DNA from: Macrococcus brunensis
Lineage (GTDB): Bacteria > Bacillota > Bacilli > Staphylococcales > Staphylococcaceae
Reading direction: 5' to 3'
Length of the DNA stretch: 64,000 bases
Assembly (NCBI RefSeq): GCF_004359615.1
Contig: NZ_SCWA01000008.1
Span: forward strand, 1-64,000
The position numbers and the translations under genes are program-made. Numbering within the stretch: the first letter of the stretch is position 1; every line of letters begins with the position of its first letter. The notes below the pieces were generated by a model. The model was not told the origin of the DNA. It ran no database searches and saw only the letters and a list, made by a program, of their open reading frames with translations. Shown here piece after piece: positions 50,332-62,337 of this stretch.

Positions 50332-51487
50332 AATCACAGCCACTTATTTTTTCAAGGGGAAAGTTGCAGATCCTAAGCCATTTGCAGAGAAGCTCGCTGT
50401 CGGTCTGACGGTCGGCAGCTGGACAGAGCTGACAGAACTTGATCAGCAGCATCTTGCTGCCTATAAAGGTCGGGTTGTTCAGGCAGAACAGCAGCCGGAC
50501 GGACTTTACATTAAAATTGCCTATCCGGATAAAAACGTTACGCCTGACTTTTCTTCTATTTTGACGACCATATTTGGCAAGTTATCGCTGGATGGTGCGG
50601 TTAAACTTATCGATATTGATTTAGGGGATTATACTAGACATTTCCCGGGTCCTGCTTTCGGTATTGAAGGTATACGTCGTCAGCTGGATGTTGAAGCACG
50701 ACCACTTGTGATGAGTATTTTCAAAGGTATCATCGGACGTAATTTAGAATTTTTCAAAGAGCAGCTTCGTGCTCAGGCACTCGGAGGTGTGGACGTTATT
50801 AAAGATGATGAAATTCTCTATGATGTCCCTGAGCTGCCATTTGAAGAGCGTATCAGTGCTGCAGCGGCTGTACTGAAGGAAGTTGAAGACGCGACGGGAC
50901 ATAAAGTTCTGTATGCAGTCAATCTCTCGGGACCTGTCTTCCAGCTCAAGGACAAAGCCATGCGTGCTAAAGAATTGGGCGCTACAGCTATTCTTTTCAA
51001 TGTTCATGCTTATGGACTGGATGTTCTGAAAGGAATCAGAGAATTGAACATCGGTCTGCCGATTCTTGCACATCCTGCTTTTGCCGGTGCACTTGCGGGT
51101 AGTGACAGCTATGGTATCAGCTATCCGCTCCTTATCAGTAAGCTTGCACGGTTAGCAGGAGCCGATCTGATATTATTTCCGGCGCCCTATGGTTCTGTTC
51201 CACTTGATGAGCAGGAAGCAGAAAAAATTGTGCAGGCAGCCCGCTCAGAAGCTGCTGTGCCGCGCGCGTTTCCAGTCCCTTCTGCGGGCATTCATCCGGG
51301 GCTGGTCAGTCGTCTGATTGATGACTTCGGTCATGATATTGTTATCAATGCAGGAGGCGGGGTCCATGGTCATCCGGATGGTGCTGCTGCCGGAGGACGA
51401 GCATTTTTTGAGGCGATCGACTTATATGAAGGTAAAGCGGCAGGTACAGCATATGAAAAGGCGGTGAAACAATGGGGTACATCATAG
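50324..51487 (+). CDS. mtnW: 2,3-diketo-5-methylthiopentyl-1-phosphate enolase (RuBisCO-like)
   Basis: 387 residues, form IV RuBisCO-like protein. The metal-binding K160-D-D-E163 motif lies in GGVDVIKDDEIL, and the phosphate-loop INAGGGVHGHP is intact. Enolises DK-MTP-1-P in methionine salvage; paired with the MtnX phosphatase as in Bacillus. GTG start at 50324 (GGAGG upstream, inside the permease end). Overlaps mtnX by 16 nt. Confidence 0.93.
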   Translation: MSEITATYFFKGKVADPKPFAEKLAVGLTVGSWTELTELDQQHLAAYKGRVVQAEQQPDGLYIKIAYPDKNVTPDFSSILTTIFGKLSLDGAVKLIDIDLGDYTRHFPGPAFGIEGIRRQLDVEARPLVMSIFKGIIGRNLEFFKEQLRAQALGGVDVIKDDEILYDVPELPFEERISAAAAVLKEVEDATGHKVLYAVNLSGPVFQLKDKAMRAKELGATAILFNVHAYGLDVLKGIRELNIGLPILAHPAFAGALAGSDSYGISYPLLISKLARLAGADLILFPAPYGSVPLDEQEAEKIVQAARSEAAVPRAFPVPSAGIHPGLVSRLIDDFGHDIVINAGGGVHGHPDGAAAGGRAFFEAIDLYEGKAAGTAYEKAVKQWGTS

Positions 51488-52119
51488 CCTGTGATTTTGA
51501 TGGCACGGTAACGGCTAGTGATACCATTATCGCTATTATGCAGCGTTTTGCGCCGACAGACAGTCAGGCGACTTTAAGTCGTATTCTGGACAGAACACTA
51601 TCTATTCAGGAAGGTGTCACCACTCTTTTCAATCTGCTGGATACTAGTAAACGGCAAGCGATTGTTGAGTTCGTCCGCCAGGAAGTCAGTATCAGACCGG
51701 GTTTTCAGACCCTTCTGGATAAAGCACAGGAGCTGGATATTCCGTTCTATATCATCAGCGGTGGGATGCATTTTTTTATTGATCCTATTTTGAGTGATTT
51801 CACCGGCATAGAAGCGGTCTACGCCAACAACGTGGATTTCAGCGGTGAGAAAATGCTTGTGGAATGGCGCTATCCATGTGATGACGTGTGCGCATCGGGT
51901 GAGTGTGGGACCTGCAAACCATCCATCGTCAGAACGCTCGGCAGCCATCAGGTCATTGCTATTGGTGATAGTGTAACCGATATTCGGCTGGCTGAAGTCG
52001 CTGATATTTTGTTTACGACTGATAAGCTGACTACTTATGCAGAAGCAGAAGCTATTCCGCATATACCGTTTCAGACGTTTTATGACATAGTCGAACAATT
52101 AGAGGAGGTGGTCAGATGA
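51472..52119 (+). CDS. mtnX: 2-hydroxy-3-keto-5-methylthiopentenyl-1-phosphate phosphatase
   Basis: 215 residues, HAD fold. Catalytic DFDGT (residues 8-12), IISGG motif II, and GDSVTDIRLAE motif IV. Acts on the MtnW product to give acireductone. Its start overlaps mtnW and its end overlaps mtnB by 4 nt. Confidence 0.92.
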   Translation: MGYIIACDFDGTVTASDTIIAIMQRFAPTDSQATLSRILDRTLSIQEGVTTLFNLLDTSKRQAIVEFVRQEVSIRPGFQTLLDKAQELDIPFYIISGGMHFFIDPILSDFTGIEAVYANNVDFSGEKMLVEWRYPCDDVCASGECGTCKPSIVRTLGSHQVIAIGDSVTDIRLAEVADILFTTDKLTTYAEAEAIPHIPFQTFYDIVEQLEEVVR

Positions 52120-52730
52120 CGTGTGATACGCTGCATAACCTGACAATCGTTAAAGAACGACTGGCGGCCCGCGGATTATTTCCCGGGACAAGTGGTAACC
52201 TCGGGATCAGAAATGACGACGGTACATTGTATGTCACGACAAGTGGTGTTGATAAATATATTACGAATGACCGAAGTTTTGTTCACGTTTCAAAAGAAGG
52301 TAAGCCTCTTACTGAACTCAAGCCTTCTCTTGAAACAGTACTTCACGTCGAGATATTCAAAAGAACAAAGGCACGTACTTCTATTCACATCCATACAGTC
52401 AGCAATAACGTCATATCTGAAATATACGGGAACCAGGGTAAGATTGTCTTCCGTAATCAGGAACTGATCAAAGCATTTGGTTTATGGCATGAGGAAGACG
52501 TACTCACTATTCCGATCATCGATAATCCAAGTGATGTGAGCCATCTTGCAGAACTTCTGGTTCCACACCTGACAGCGGATCATGGTGCAGTGCTGATTCG
52601 TAATCACGGTATTAATGTCTGGGGCAGGACCAGTACAGAAGCAATGAAGTTATTTGAAGCTGCTGAATTTTTGTTTGATTACCAGCTGCAGCTGAATGCA
52701 GCACAATATTATATTAAAGGGGAGAAGTAA
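52116..52730 (+). CDS. mtnB: Methylthioribulose-1-phosphate dehydratase
   Basis: 204 residues, class II aldolase fold. Zinc ligands H91 and H93 (SIHIHT) plus H in RNHGINVWG; GTSGNLGIR phosphate loop near residue 28. Dehydrates MTRu-1-P to DK-MTP-1-P, the MtnW substrate. Overlaps mtnX by 4 nt; mtnD starts 1 nt after its stop. Confidence 0.93.
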   Translation: MTCDTLHNLTIVKERLAARGLFPGTSGNLGIRNDDGTLYVTTSGVDKYITNDRSFVHVSKEGKPLTELKPSLETVLHVEIFKRTKARTSIHIHTVSNNVISEIYGNQGKIVFRNQELIKAFGLWHEEDVLTIPIIDNPSDVSHLAELLVPHLTADHGAVLIRNHGINVWGRTSTEAMKLFEAAEFLFDYQLQLNAAQYYIKGEK

Positions 52731-52731
52731 C

Positions 52732-53247
52732 ATGGCATATTTAGTATTGCAGAAGACACAGGAAAAAATTGAGAATCAGGACAAAGTAAGCGCATACCTT
52801 GAGAAAAATGAAGTCATCTATGAGCAGTGGGACACATCAAAATTACCCGACAATCTAAAAGAGAACTATGCACTGACTGATGAAGAAAAAGAAGAGATTC
52901 TGACAACTTTTAAATCTGAAATTGATGATATCAGTAAGAGACGTGGTTACAAGGCAAGTGATGTTATCAGTTTATCTTCTGCTACGCCTAATCTGGATGA
53001 ACTGCTGACTAACTTTCAGCGTGAACATCATCATACAGATGACGAAGTACGTTTTATTGTAAGTGGAAACGGCGTCTTTGTCATTGAAGGATCAGAGCAG
53101 TTTTTTGAAGTTCATCTGAATCCGGGTGATCTTATTTCGGTACCACCGAACGTCAGACATTACTTTACACTTGATACGAGCCGTCAAGTTGTAGCTGTCA
53201 GAATATTTGTGGATGAGGCAGGATGGGTTCCTGTTTACGAAAAGTAA
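52732..53247 (+). CDS. mtnD: Acireductone dioxygenase
   Basis: 171 residues, cupin fold. Metal ligands H99, H101 and E105 (HHHTDDEVRF) and a later His in VRHYF. With Fe it gives 2-keto-4-methylthiobutyrate (KMTB), the methionine precursor; with Ni an off-pathway product with CO. Last gene of the operon; ATG at 52732 after AAAGGGGAG. A terminator follows within 10 nt. Confidence 0.93.
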   Translation: MAYLVLQKTQEKIENQDKVSAYLEKNEVIYEQWDTSKLPDNLKENYALTDEEKEEILTTFKSEIDDISKRRGYKASDVISLSSATPNLDELLTNFQREHHHTDDEVRFIVSGNGVFVIEGSEQFFEVHLNPGDLISVPPNVRHYFTLDTSRQVVAVRIFVDEAGWVPVYEK

Positions 53248-53252
53248 GAGGC

Positions 53253-53281
53253 AGAGCATTCAAGTGAATGCTCTTTTTTTA
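53253..53281 (+). terminator. Terminator of the mtn operon
   Basis: GAGCATTC-AAGT-GAATGCTC plus T8. Perfect stem; ends the S-box transcript before ilvE. Confidence 0.95.
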
Positions 53282-53337
53282 TTCCCGTCACTATTTCAGT
53301 TATAATGAACCATATCAAGGATATTGGAGGATTAGTT

Positions 53338-54393
53338 ATGAGCGATATTAAAGTGATTGAACGAGAAGAACTGAAAGAAAAGCCGCAGGGACCGATCGGT
53401 TTCGGTCAGCTGTTCACTGATTATATGTTCACGATGGATTACAACAAAGAAGAAGGCTGGCACAACGCGGTGATCATGCCTTACCAGAACATTGAAATCT
53501 CGCCAGCAGCACAAGTTCTGCACTACGGACAGGCAGTTTTTGAAGGAATGAAAGCATACCGTCAAGGTGACGATATCATTCTCTTCAGACCAGATGAGAA
53601 CTTCAAGCGAATGAACAAATCCAATGCCCGTCTCAATATTCCTGAAGTGGATGGAGAGTTTCTGTTAGATGCCCTGCAGCAGCTTGTCCGTCTTGAACAG
53701 GACTGGATTCCATCTGGTCAGGGTGAATCGCTATATATCCGTCCATTTGTCATCGCTACAGAGCCTTATCTCGGTGTCCATGCAGCGACAGAATATAAAT
53801 TCATGATTATTCTGTCACCAGTCGGCGCTTATTACGGAGACGACCAACTGATGGCGACACGGATTTATGTAGAGGATGAATATGTACGGGCAGTACGTGG
53901 TGGAGTCGGTTTCGCTAAAGTGGCTGGTAACTATGCAGCGAGTCTTGCAGCACAGACGCGTGCTTCAGAACTCGGTTATCATCAGGTCCTCTGGCTGGAT
54001 GGTGTAGAGCAGCGCTATATTGAAGAAGTCGGCAGTATGAATATCTTCTTTGTTATAAACGGTAAAGTCGTGACGCCTGAACTGAACGGCAGCATCCTGC
54101 CAGGTATCACTCGTAAATCGATTCTACAGCTGGCTGAGTATCTTGGTTATGAAGTGGAAGAAAGACGTATTGCGATTGAAGAAATTCTGAGTTCTGAATA
54201 TGTCTCTGAAATATTTGGCACCGGGACAGCAGCAGTGATTTCACCAGTCGGTTCTATTCGCTATAAAGATCAGGAAGTTGTGATCAATGACGGCGTAACA
54301 GGACCTGTGACGCAGCGACTTTACGATGAATATACAGCGATTCAGGAAGGTAAAAAAGAAGACCCATTTAACTGGTGTCTGAAAATTAAATAG
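53338..54393 (+). CDS. ilvE: Branched-chain amino acid aminotransferase
   Basis: 351 residues, class IV PLP aminotransferase. The PLP-binding lysine is in [25 protein letters not shown] and [12 protein letters not shown] are family signatures. ATG at 53338 (TTGGAGGATTAG). Own weak promoter (TATAAT at 53301). In B. subtilis a branched-chain aminotransferase can convert KMTB to methionine; its place just after mtnD fits but is also the normal staphylococcal position of ilvE. Confidence 0.94.
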   Translation: MSDIKVIEREELKEKPQGPIGFGQLFTDYMFTMDYNKEEGWHNAVIMPYQNIEISPAAQVLHYGQAVFEGMKAYRQGDDIILFRPDENFKRMNKSNARLNIPEVDGEFLLDALQQLVRLEQDWIPSGQGESLYIRPFVIATEPYLGVHAATEYKFMIILSPVGAYYGDDQLMATRIYVEDEYVRAVRGGVGFAKVAGNYAASLAAQTRASELGYHQVLWLDGVEQRYIEEVGSMNIFFVINGKVVTPELNGSILPGITRKSILQLAEYLGYEVEERRIAIEEILSSEYVSEIFGTGTAAVISPVGSIRYKDQEVVINDGVTGPVTQRLYDEYTAIQEGKKEDPFNWCLKIK

Positions 54394-54402
54394 AGGTGAC
54401 AT

Positions 54403-55095
54403 ATGACTGAACTCATTATATTTGATAAAGATGGCACGCTGATGGAGCTTGGGAGTGTCATCGTTAAACTCGCAGATGATCTGATTAATGAGTTTTCATC
54501 GCGTTCCAATATCCACATACCAAAGTCAGAAATCAAGGATGCTTTTGGCCTCATTGATGATCAGCTGGATAAAGTGCTGCGTGCTGATAGTGTGAAATCG
54601 ATTGTTGAACGTCTGCGTGTATTGCCGGAAGGAGAAAGAATGGCTGACTGGACGCTCAGCCAGATGGAACATCTTTCGACTGACAATGAAGTCGATGATA
54701 TAGAAATTATCGAAGGCGGGAAAGATACACTGAAGCGCTTAAAAGAAGCGGGCTATCAACTGGCGATTGTGTCTGCAGATGATCAGTATTCCATGGATTT
54801 ATTCATCAATAAGTTTGAACTGTCACCTTACTTTGATCTCATCGTCACAAGTGACAATACAGAGCATCAGAAACCGCAGAAAGCACTCATCGATGAGATT
54901 ATGGATAAACTGAATGTCACTGCGTCCGAGACCGTGATGGTGGGTGACACGGAAATGGACGTTATGCTCGGCAGAAATGGTCAGGTCAAGAAAGTGATTG
55001 GCGTACTGAGCGGCTCCGGCGACAGACAGGACCTGCGCGATGCTGATCTGATTTTGAACAGTGTCAGTGAGATTCATATAGACCAAATAAAATAG
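54403..55095 (+). CDS. HAD-family hydrolase
   Basis: 230 residues. Motif I FDKDGT (residues 6-11), motif II VSADD, a helical cap between, and motif IV GDTEMDVMLG. Looks like a phosphoglycolate-phosphatase-type HAD. Follows ilvE by 9 nt, as in staphylococci, and probably shares its transcript. Substrate unknown. Confidence 0.85.
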   Translation: MTELIIFDKDGTLMELGSVIVKLADDLINEFSSRSNIHIPKSEIKDAFGLIDDQLDKVLRADSVKSIVERLRVLPEGERMADWTLSQMEHLSTDNEVDDIEIIEGGKDTLKRLKEAGYQLAIVSADDQYSMDLFINKFELSPYFDLIVTSDNTEHQKPQKALIDEIMDKLNVTASETVMVGDTEMDVMLGRNGQVKKVIGVLSGSGDRQDLRDADLILNSVSEIHIDQIK

Positions 55096-55113
55096 ACCGC
55101 ATATGCGGTCTAT
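55092..55113. terminator. Palindromic bidirectional terminator
   Basis: ATAGACCGCATATGCGGTCTAT is written here as two halves, ATAGACCGCAT and ATGCGGTCTAT: a perfect palindrome between convergent HAD and dck genes, with short T-rich flank CTTTG. Confidence 0.75.
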
Positions 55114-55758
55114 CTTTGTTGTGAAGCACGATGTGCATGAATCACTTTGCCGATTTTTTCGATTACAGGGTCGAGTGAGTCAATATCACCGAAGACATCG
55201 TATTCATCGATATGAATGCGGACGACTGGGCAGGCATTGAAGCCGTCAATCCATTTCTCATAACGGGCAAATAAAGCACGCCAGTATGCTTCATCTGTCT
55301 CAATCTCCATTTGACGGCCACGTTCAGAGATACGACGTATGACTGCTTCATAATCGCATTCAAGATAAATCAGACAGTCAGGACGAGGGAAATAAGGTGT
55401 CATGACCATTGCCTCGTAAAGCTGGCGATAAGTTTCGAAGTCTTCAGCAGTCATTGTGCCACCTTCTTCGTGCATCTTCGCAAAGATGTCGACATCTTCA
55501 TAAATAGAACGGTCCTGGATAAAGCCGCCACCATATTCAAACATGCGTTTTTGTTCCTTGAAGCGTTCAGCAAGGAAGTAAATTTGCAGATGGAAGCTCC
55601 AGCGGTCAAAGTCCTGATAAAATTTCTCGAGATAAGGGTTGTTATCTACTTTCTCAAATGAAGTTCTGAAATTCAGCTTTTCAGCCAGTGCTTTTGTCAG
55701 CGACGATTTGCCGACGCCGACTGTACCGGCGATTGTAATGATGGCATCATTGGGTATG

Positions 55759-55766
<8 letters not shown>
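55110..55766 (-). CDS. dck: Deoxyadenosine/deoxycytidine kinase
   Basis: 218 residues. P-loop AGTVGVGKSS near residue 13, ERS-type motif QDRSIYED, and lid arginines RRISERGRQ. NNPYLEKFYQDFDRWSFHLQ resembles B. subtilis Dck/YaaF. Phosphorylates deoxynucleosides in salvage. Start overlaps the end of the companion kinase gene by 8 nt. Confidence 0.9.
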
Positions 55767-57800
<2,034 letters not shown>

Positions 57801-57836
57801 AAAAATGGACTGAGCAATCAGTCCATTTTTTTTATT
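57801..57836. terminator. Bidirectional terminator
   Basis: AAAAAATGGACTGA-GCAA-TCAGTCCATTTTTTTT, between convergent Cof-type HAD and acetyltransferase genes. Confidence 0.93.
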
Positions 57837-58386
57837 CAATGATTTGGATGACTCGAGCAGGTACGCCTGCAACTACGACATTATCGGTCACATCTTTAGT
57901 GACAACACTGCCACTCGCTATGACTACATTGTCTCCGATTGTCACACCTGGATTAATGACTGAATGGCCACCAATCCAGCAGTTGTGACCAATCTTAACA
58001 GGTTTGGCATACTCGACGCCGCTGTTACGTTCAACTGGATTCACCGGATGTGTCGCGGTATAAATATGCACGCCGGGCGCAATCATACAGTTATCACCGA
58101 TATCAATACGCGCGACATCAAGCAATGTTAAATCAAAGTTTGAATAAAAATTTTCACCCACGTAAATATTATAACCATAGTCGACTCGTAGATTACTTTC
58201 GACATGAATCTGTTCACCTGTTGAGCCGAAGATAGCCTTCACTTTTTTCGCACGTTCTTCTGCTAAGTTTTCAGGTATCGCATTGAAACTACGTGTTGCA
58301 AGTTTCGCCTGAACACGGTCACTGACAAGTGTAGGATCTTGCGGATTATAAAGCTCGCCGCGCAGCATCTTTTCTTTTTCAGTCAT
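57832..58386 (-). CDS. maa: Maltose O-acetyltransferase-type hexapeptide transferase
   Basis: 184 residues. An N-terminal Maa domain ([20 protein letters not shown]) and a left-handed beta-helix of hexapeptide repeats ([18 protein letters not shown] with the catalytic His, then [20 protein letters not shown]). Transfers acetyl from acetyl-CoA to a sugar or related acceptor. 9 nt after folE2, so possibly co-transcribed. Confidence 0.88.
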   Translation of the reverse strand: MTEKEKMLRGELYNPQDPTLVSDRVQAKLATRSFNAIPENLAEERAKKVKAIFGSTGEQIHVESNLRVDYGYNIYVGENFYSNFDLTLLDVARIDIGDNCMIAPGVHIYTATHPVNPVERNSGVEYAKPVKIGHNCWIGGHSVINPGVTIGDNVVIASGSVVTKDVTDNVVVAGVPARVIQIIE

Positions 58387-58395
58387 AAGGGCTCC

Positions 58396-59268
58396 TTATT
58401 TACTGTATTTAAGACGGGCAAACGCATCATGCTGGTGAATAGATTCCTCGTTACGACATTCAATCTCAAATCCTTTGATGAATGGTAATTCTACTAAATC
58501 AGCAGCAATCAAACGCAGTAAATCTTCAACAAAACGAGGGTTTTCATAAGCACGTTCTGTAACAGATTTTTCATCTGTGCGTTTTAAGATAGGGTACAGC
58601 ATACTTGATGCGTTGATCTCCATCGCTTCAAGCATCTGTTCTTTGTAATCAGCGGGCAGTTCTTCAGCAAGGTCCGCTTTGACCGTCACGACGCCGCGCT
58701 GGTTATGTGCAGAATATTCACTGATTTCTTTTGAACATGGGCAAAGCGTCGTCACTTGTGCTTTAATCGTCAATGACTGGCTGATGACTTCTTCATCAGC
58801 GACTGTCATCTCAAATGTGGTATCCGCATGGCCGACTGCTTTTAAGTTAGTGATCGGGCTGTAACGGTCGAAGAACCAGACACCTTCTACTTCAACAGAG
58901 GCGTTTTTTTGTTTCATCGCTGTCTGAAGTGTAATGAGAACTTTCTTCAGAGTATCGAAGTCGAGTGTCAGACCATTTTCATAATGCGACTCAACAGATT
59001 CCAGAATACGACTCATGTTAATGCCTTTCTCATCTTTTGCCAGATGAGTAGACAGACTGAAATTGCCGACTGTCTGGAAATCACCGATACGGACAGGATA
59101 AGTCAGATTCTTGATACCGACATGGTCGATTTCAAATAAAAAGTCTTTTTTAGAGCTCTGTAAATCCATCATCAATTCTTTTTCGGTCGGTTTAGTACCT
59201 TTGATCGGGTCAACGGAACCAAAATGTCTCCAGCGACCTTCACGTGTCTTTAAATTATATTCTTTCAT
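58396..59268 (-). CDS. folE2: GTP cyclohydrolase FolE2 (type IB)
   Basis: 290 residues. The catalytic/metal cysteine is in [11 protein letters not shown], and HNQRGVV and the C-terminal [15 protein letters not shown] are conserved in the IB family. Makes dihydroneopterin triphosphate for folate; this form works without zinc. Sits directly after bshB2. Confidence 0.93.
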   Translation of the reverse strand: MKEYNLKTREGRWRHFGSVDPIKGTKPTEKELMMDLQSSKKDFLFEIDHVGIKNLTYPVRIGDFQTVGNFSLSTHLAKDEKGINMSRILESVESHYENGLTLDFDTLKKVLITLQTAMKQKNASVEVEGVWFFDRYSPITNLKAVGHADTTFEMTVADEEVISQSLTIKAQVTTLCPCSKEISEYSAHNQRGVVTVKADLAEELPADYKEQMLEAMEINASSMLYPILKRTDEKSVTERAYENPRFVEDLLRLIAADLVELPFIKGFEIECRNEESIHQHDAFARLKYSK

Positions 59269-59290
59269 TTTACTAATCTCCTAAGTTTCG

Positions 59291-59953
59291 TTATACAGTA
59301 TAGCTGTAAAAGCGTTCTGTTTTCATCCACATATCACGCGCTTCTTCTGCCTGCTGAGAGTCTGCGGCGAGATTTTTAAGCATTGGACCTGTCTGTGAGG
59401 CATGTGCTTCCAGCACGCGCATTTTCTGTTCTTCATATCCTGTTATATCAACGACAACGTCTGGTGCACCTAGAACATCAAACGTATCATGACTGAAAGC
59501 GACAAGATTGAGTTTAGGTCGTTCATTTTCAGGCAGGCGTCTGACTGCTTCAATCACTGCATCTGCTGTAGCCTCGTGGTCCGGGTGCACAGCGTGGCCT
59601 GGATAGAATGAAATGATGAGAGAAGGTTTCAGTTCATCTATTAAAGCACCGACCATGTTAGCCAGGTCTTCGGTTTTTTCAAATTCCAGTGTTTTATCGC
59701 GGTAGCCCATTTTTCTTAAATCTTTAATACCGATAGCTTCCGCTGCACGTTCCAGTTCCTGTTCGCGGATAAAAGGAAGTGACTCGCGCGTTGCAAACGG
59801 GGGATTACCTAAATTACGGCCCATCTGTCCAAGCGTTAGACATGCGTAAGTAACAGGAACGCCTGCATCTACGAACTGTGCAAGGGTACCTGAAACACCG
59901 AATGCTTCGTCATCAGGATGTGGGAATACAACTAATACTTGTGATTCTGTCAT
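59291..59953 (-). CDS. bshB2: Bacillithiol biosynthesis deacetylase BshB2
   Basis: 220 residues, LmbE-like zinc deacetylase. Zinc-site motif HPDDEAFG at about residue 12 and HPDHEATADAV at about 110. Removes acetyl from GlcNAc-malate in bacillithiol synthesis, or from bacillithiol conjugates. ATG 59953 chosen (AGAGGTG 6 nt upstream); GTG 59962 overlaps the RBS. Confidence 0.92.
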   Translation of the reverse strand: MTESQVLVVFPHPDDEAFGVSGTLAQFVDAGVPVTYACLTLGQMGRNLGNPPFATRESLPFIREQELERAAEAIGIKDLRKMGYRDKTLEFEKTEDLANMVGALIDELKPSLIISFYPGHAVHPDHEATADAVIEAVRRLPENERPKLNLVAFSHDTFDVLGAPDVVVDITGYEEQKMRVLEAHASQTGPMLKNLAADSQQAEEARDMWMKTERFYSYTV

Positions 59954-59965
59954 TTTGTGCACCTC

Positions 59966-60325
59966 TTATAAATGAAATGGTGTTCGACTGATTTCAAGAG
60001 CGGCAGCCAGTTGTCCATCATAGTTATGGCCGGCCATCAGAAAAGCACCATCTTCTGCGATTTCGTAATGCGTAAGTCCTTGTACATAAACCCAGCCGCC
60101 TTCGAGCTTTAAGCCGACGCGGTACGGATCTTTTTTACCACCCGTGATCTTGCCTTGAATGTAAGTTACTTTAATATTGCGAAGAAAAGTACCCGCATTG
60201 AAGACGCGTTCATCGAAATGTGATGCATATGCGCCATTTGTTGTCTCAACATGAAGATAGACAGGTGTATTGGCGAATTCGTCCAGATGCTGCTGTACAG
60301 TTTGTTCATTAATTAATTCCATCAT
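59966..60325 (-). CDS. yojF: YojF-family (DUF1806) protein
   Basis: 119 residues, small beta-rich protein with no recognised catalytic motif. In Bacillus and staphylococci it lies upstream of bshB2 as here (12 nt apart), so it is thought to act with bacillithiol metabolism; its activity is not known. The first two codons are both ATG; GGAGTTATA precedes. Confidence 0.85.
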   Translation of the reverse strand: MMELINEQTVQQHLDEFANTPVYLHVETTNGAYASHFDERVFNAGTFLRNIKVTYIQGKITGGKKDPYRVGLKLEGGWVYVQGLTHYEIAEDGAFLMAGHNYDGQLAAALEISRTPFHL

Positions 60326-60398
60326 TATAACTCCTCATGAAATACTGCTACTATTTTACTAAAGTCAGCAGCTGATTTATAGCTTTTATTGATAAAGA

Positions 60399-60422
60399 AG
60401 AGTGCACCATAAGGTCCACTCT
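60399..60422 (-). terminator. Weak terminator after thiD/pdxK
   Basis: AGAGTGCACC-ATAA-GGTCCACTCT (one C-C mismatch); on the minus strand it is followed by TCTTTAT, a poor T-tract. The rest of the 111-nt gap holds the yojF promoter region, with no strong hexamers. Confidence 0.5.
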
Positions 60423-60436
60423 CCGCTGTCGTCAGT

Positions 60437-61267
60437 CTATACTTCTTTTGTTGCTACTTCGATTTTCTCTACTTTATTAGAAGCACCGTGCTGAACAGGT
60501 CCTACGAAGTCATTCATTTTCCAGCCGTGTTTAATAGCAGAAGCGACGAATACTTTAGCATTGATGACTGCTTCACGTGGAGACTGACCGTTCGCTAAGT
60601 TTGCTGTTGTCGCAGCAGCGAATGTACAGCCAGCACCGTGATTATAAGAAGACTGGAATTTTTCTGTTGTCAGCAATGTATAAGTTTCACCGTCAAAGTA
60701 AAGGTCAACTGCTTCTTGTCCTTCAAGTGCTTTGCCACCTTTAATGATGACGTGTTTCGCACCGCGTTCATGAATAATACGCGCCGCTTCTTTCATCTGG
60801 TCGATAGAAGTCAGTTTACCGAGACCCGATAATTGGCCAGCTTCAAAAAGGTTAGGTGTAACGACTGTAGCAAGTGGTAACAGTTCTTTGATCATCGCTT
60901 CAGTATTACCAGGATTTAAGACTTCATCTTCTCCTTTGCAGACCATAACTGGGTCCACAACGAAAAAGTCAGCATCTGAATCTTTGTAGGCTTGTGCTGC
61001 ACGGCCGATAATCTCTTCTGAACCGAGCATACCTGTTTTGATTGCATCTGGACCGATAGATAATGCAGTCTTAATCTGTTTATCTAATAAATCGATTGGT
61101 AGTGGTGTAACATCATGACCCCATGTTTCAGGATCCATTGTAACAACTGCAGTCAGTGCGACCATACCGTATGTGTTTAACTCCTGGAACGTTTTTAAAT
61201 CGGCCTGCATGCCTGCTCCGGCACTTGTGTCAGACCCTGCAATAGTTAAAGTTTTCTTAAGTGACAT
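60437..61267 (-). CDS. pdxK: Phosphomethylpyrimidine/pyridoxal kinase (ThiD/PdxK-type)
   Basis: 276 residues, ribokinase fold: TIAGSDTSAGAGMQADLKT at the N-terminus, GGKALEGQ, and the catalytic GAGCTFAAATTANLA with its Cys-lid segment. In Bacillales this ThiD-like protein phosphorylates pyridoxal, pyridoxine or HMP. Start at 61267 (MSLKKTLTIAGSD); the longer frame to 61408 runs over the promoter and into ung. Stands alone. Confidence 0.85.
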   Translation of the reverse strand: MSLKKTLTIAGSDTSAGAGMQADLKTFQELNTYGMVALTAVVTMDPETWGHDVTPLPIDLLDKQIKTALSIGPDAIKTGMLGSEEIIGRAAQAYKDSDADFFVVDPVMVCKGEDEVLNPGNTEAMIKELLPLATVVTPNLFEAGQLSGLGKLTSIDQMKEAARIIHERGAKHVIIKGGKALEGQEAVDLYFDGETYTLLTTEKFQSSYNHGAGCTFAAATTANLANGQSPREAVINAKVFVASAIKHGWKMNDFVGPVQHGASNKVEKIEVATKEV

Positions 61268-61376
61268 GTGACATACCCCATTCTTTTTCTGATTATTATT
61301 ATCATAGCATGAATACGGGTATGACAAAATAAAATGCTTACAAATTATGATACAATCCATATGAAGAGGTGATGAG

Positions 61377-62045
61377 ATGAATTGGGATACAATATTCAAG
61401 GAAATCAAGGGAAAACACGATTTTACGGAGATGGATTCATTTCTGGAAGAAGCTTATGAAACAAAAGAGATTTATCCGGCGCGTGAGAACATCTATAACG
61501 CGTTTAAATACACGCCGTTTGATAAAGTAAAGGTTGTGATACTCGGGCAGGATCCTTATCATGGTCCGGACCAGGCACATGGTTTAGCGTTCTCAGTCAA
61601 GAACGGTACCAAGTTGCCCCCTTCACTGCGCAATATGTATAAGGAACTTGAAGAAGATACAGGCTGTGTCAGACAGACAGGTGAACTGACAGGCTGGGCA
61701 GAAGAAGGTGTCCTGTTACTCAACACGGTCATGACTGTGGAGAAAGGACAGGCGAACTCACACCGTGGCATCGGCTGGGAAACCTTTACGAACGAAGTGA
61801 TTAAAGCAGTCAGTGATGAGAAAGAGCATGTTGTGTTCATACTCTGGGGAAAACCGGCTCAGAGTAAACTGCCTCTTATTGATACGACGAAACATCATAT
61901 CATTACAAGCGTCCATCCGAGCCCTTTAAGTGCTTTTCGCGGCTTCTTTGGTTCAAAGCCTTATAGTCAGACAAATGACTATTTGAAAGCACAAGGTCTT
62001 GAACCGATTAACTGGTGCAAGGAGGTTGTGATGCATGAAAAATAA
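61377..62045 (+). CDS. ung: Uracil-DNA glycosylase
   Basis: 222 residues, family 1. Water-activating GQDPYHG, the DNA-intercalating loop [10 protein letters not shown], and LLLNTVMTV are present. Removes uracil from DNA. ATG at 61377 after AAGAGGTGATG. Overlaps ywdI by 11 nt. Confidence 0.96.
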   Translation: MNWDTIFKEIKGKHDFTEMDSFLEEAYETKEIYPARENIYNAFKYTPFDKVKVVILGQDPYHGPDQAHGLAFSVKNGTKLPPSLRNMYKELEEDTGCVRQTGELTGWAEEGVLLLNTVMTVEKGQANSHRGIGWETFTNEVIKAVSDEKEHVVFILWGKPAQSKLPLIDTTKHHIITSVHPSPLSAFRGFFGSKPYSQTNDYLKAQGLEPINWCKEVVMHEK

Positions 62046-62328
62046 GGTCATTCAGCAGATAGAGGCTGAACTGAGTAAGGCAAAGATGTCAGACGGTGAA
62101 ATGTTTGCAAGACATATGTACGCAGTTGAAACACTTGCAAGACTTGCTGCAACTACCGCGGATGCAGATGAGAAAGTGCAGTACGTGAGTCATTCAAATC
62201 CAACCACCTCTCAACCTGTCATATCTGCTGCAGAGCTGAAGATGATGGGTGCGAAAGTCCCAACGAAAGAAAATAAAGCAGTAACAGATGATGGTTTTGG
62301 CAATGGCGATTCATTATTTGATTTTTAG
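62035..62328 (+). CDS. ywdI: YwdI-family (DUF5327) protein
   Basis: 97 residues. Predicted helical N-terminal half ([20 protein letters not shown]), low-complexity middle, ends GDSLFDF. No function recognised. Conserved between ung and ywdK in Bacillales. Start overlaps ung; the stop is 9 nt before ywdK. Confidence 0.82.
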   Translation: MKNKVIQQIEAELSKAKMSDGEMFARHMYAVETLARLAATTADADEKVQYVSHSNPTTSQPVISAAELKMMGAKVPTKENKAVTDDGFGNGDSLFDF

Positions 62329-62337
62329 GAGGATAAC

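Noticed and set aside
61268-61408. N-terminal extension of the ThiD/PdxK protein
   Set aside because: It overlaps ung, and the family start is MSLKKTLTIAGSD at 61267.
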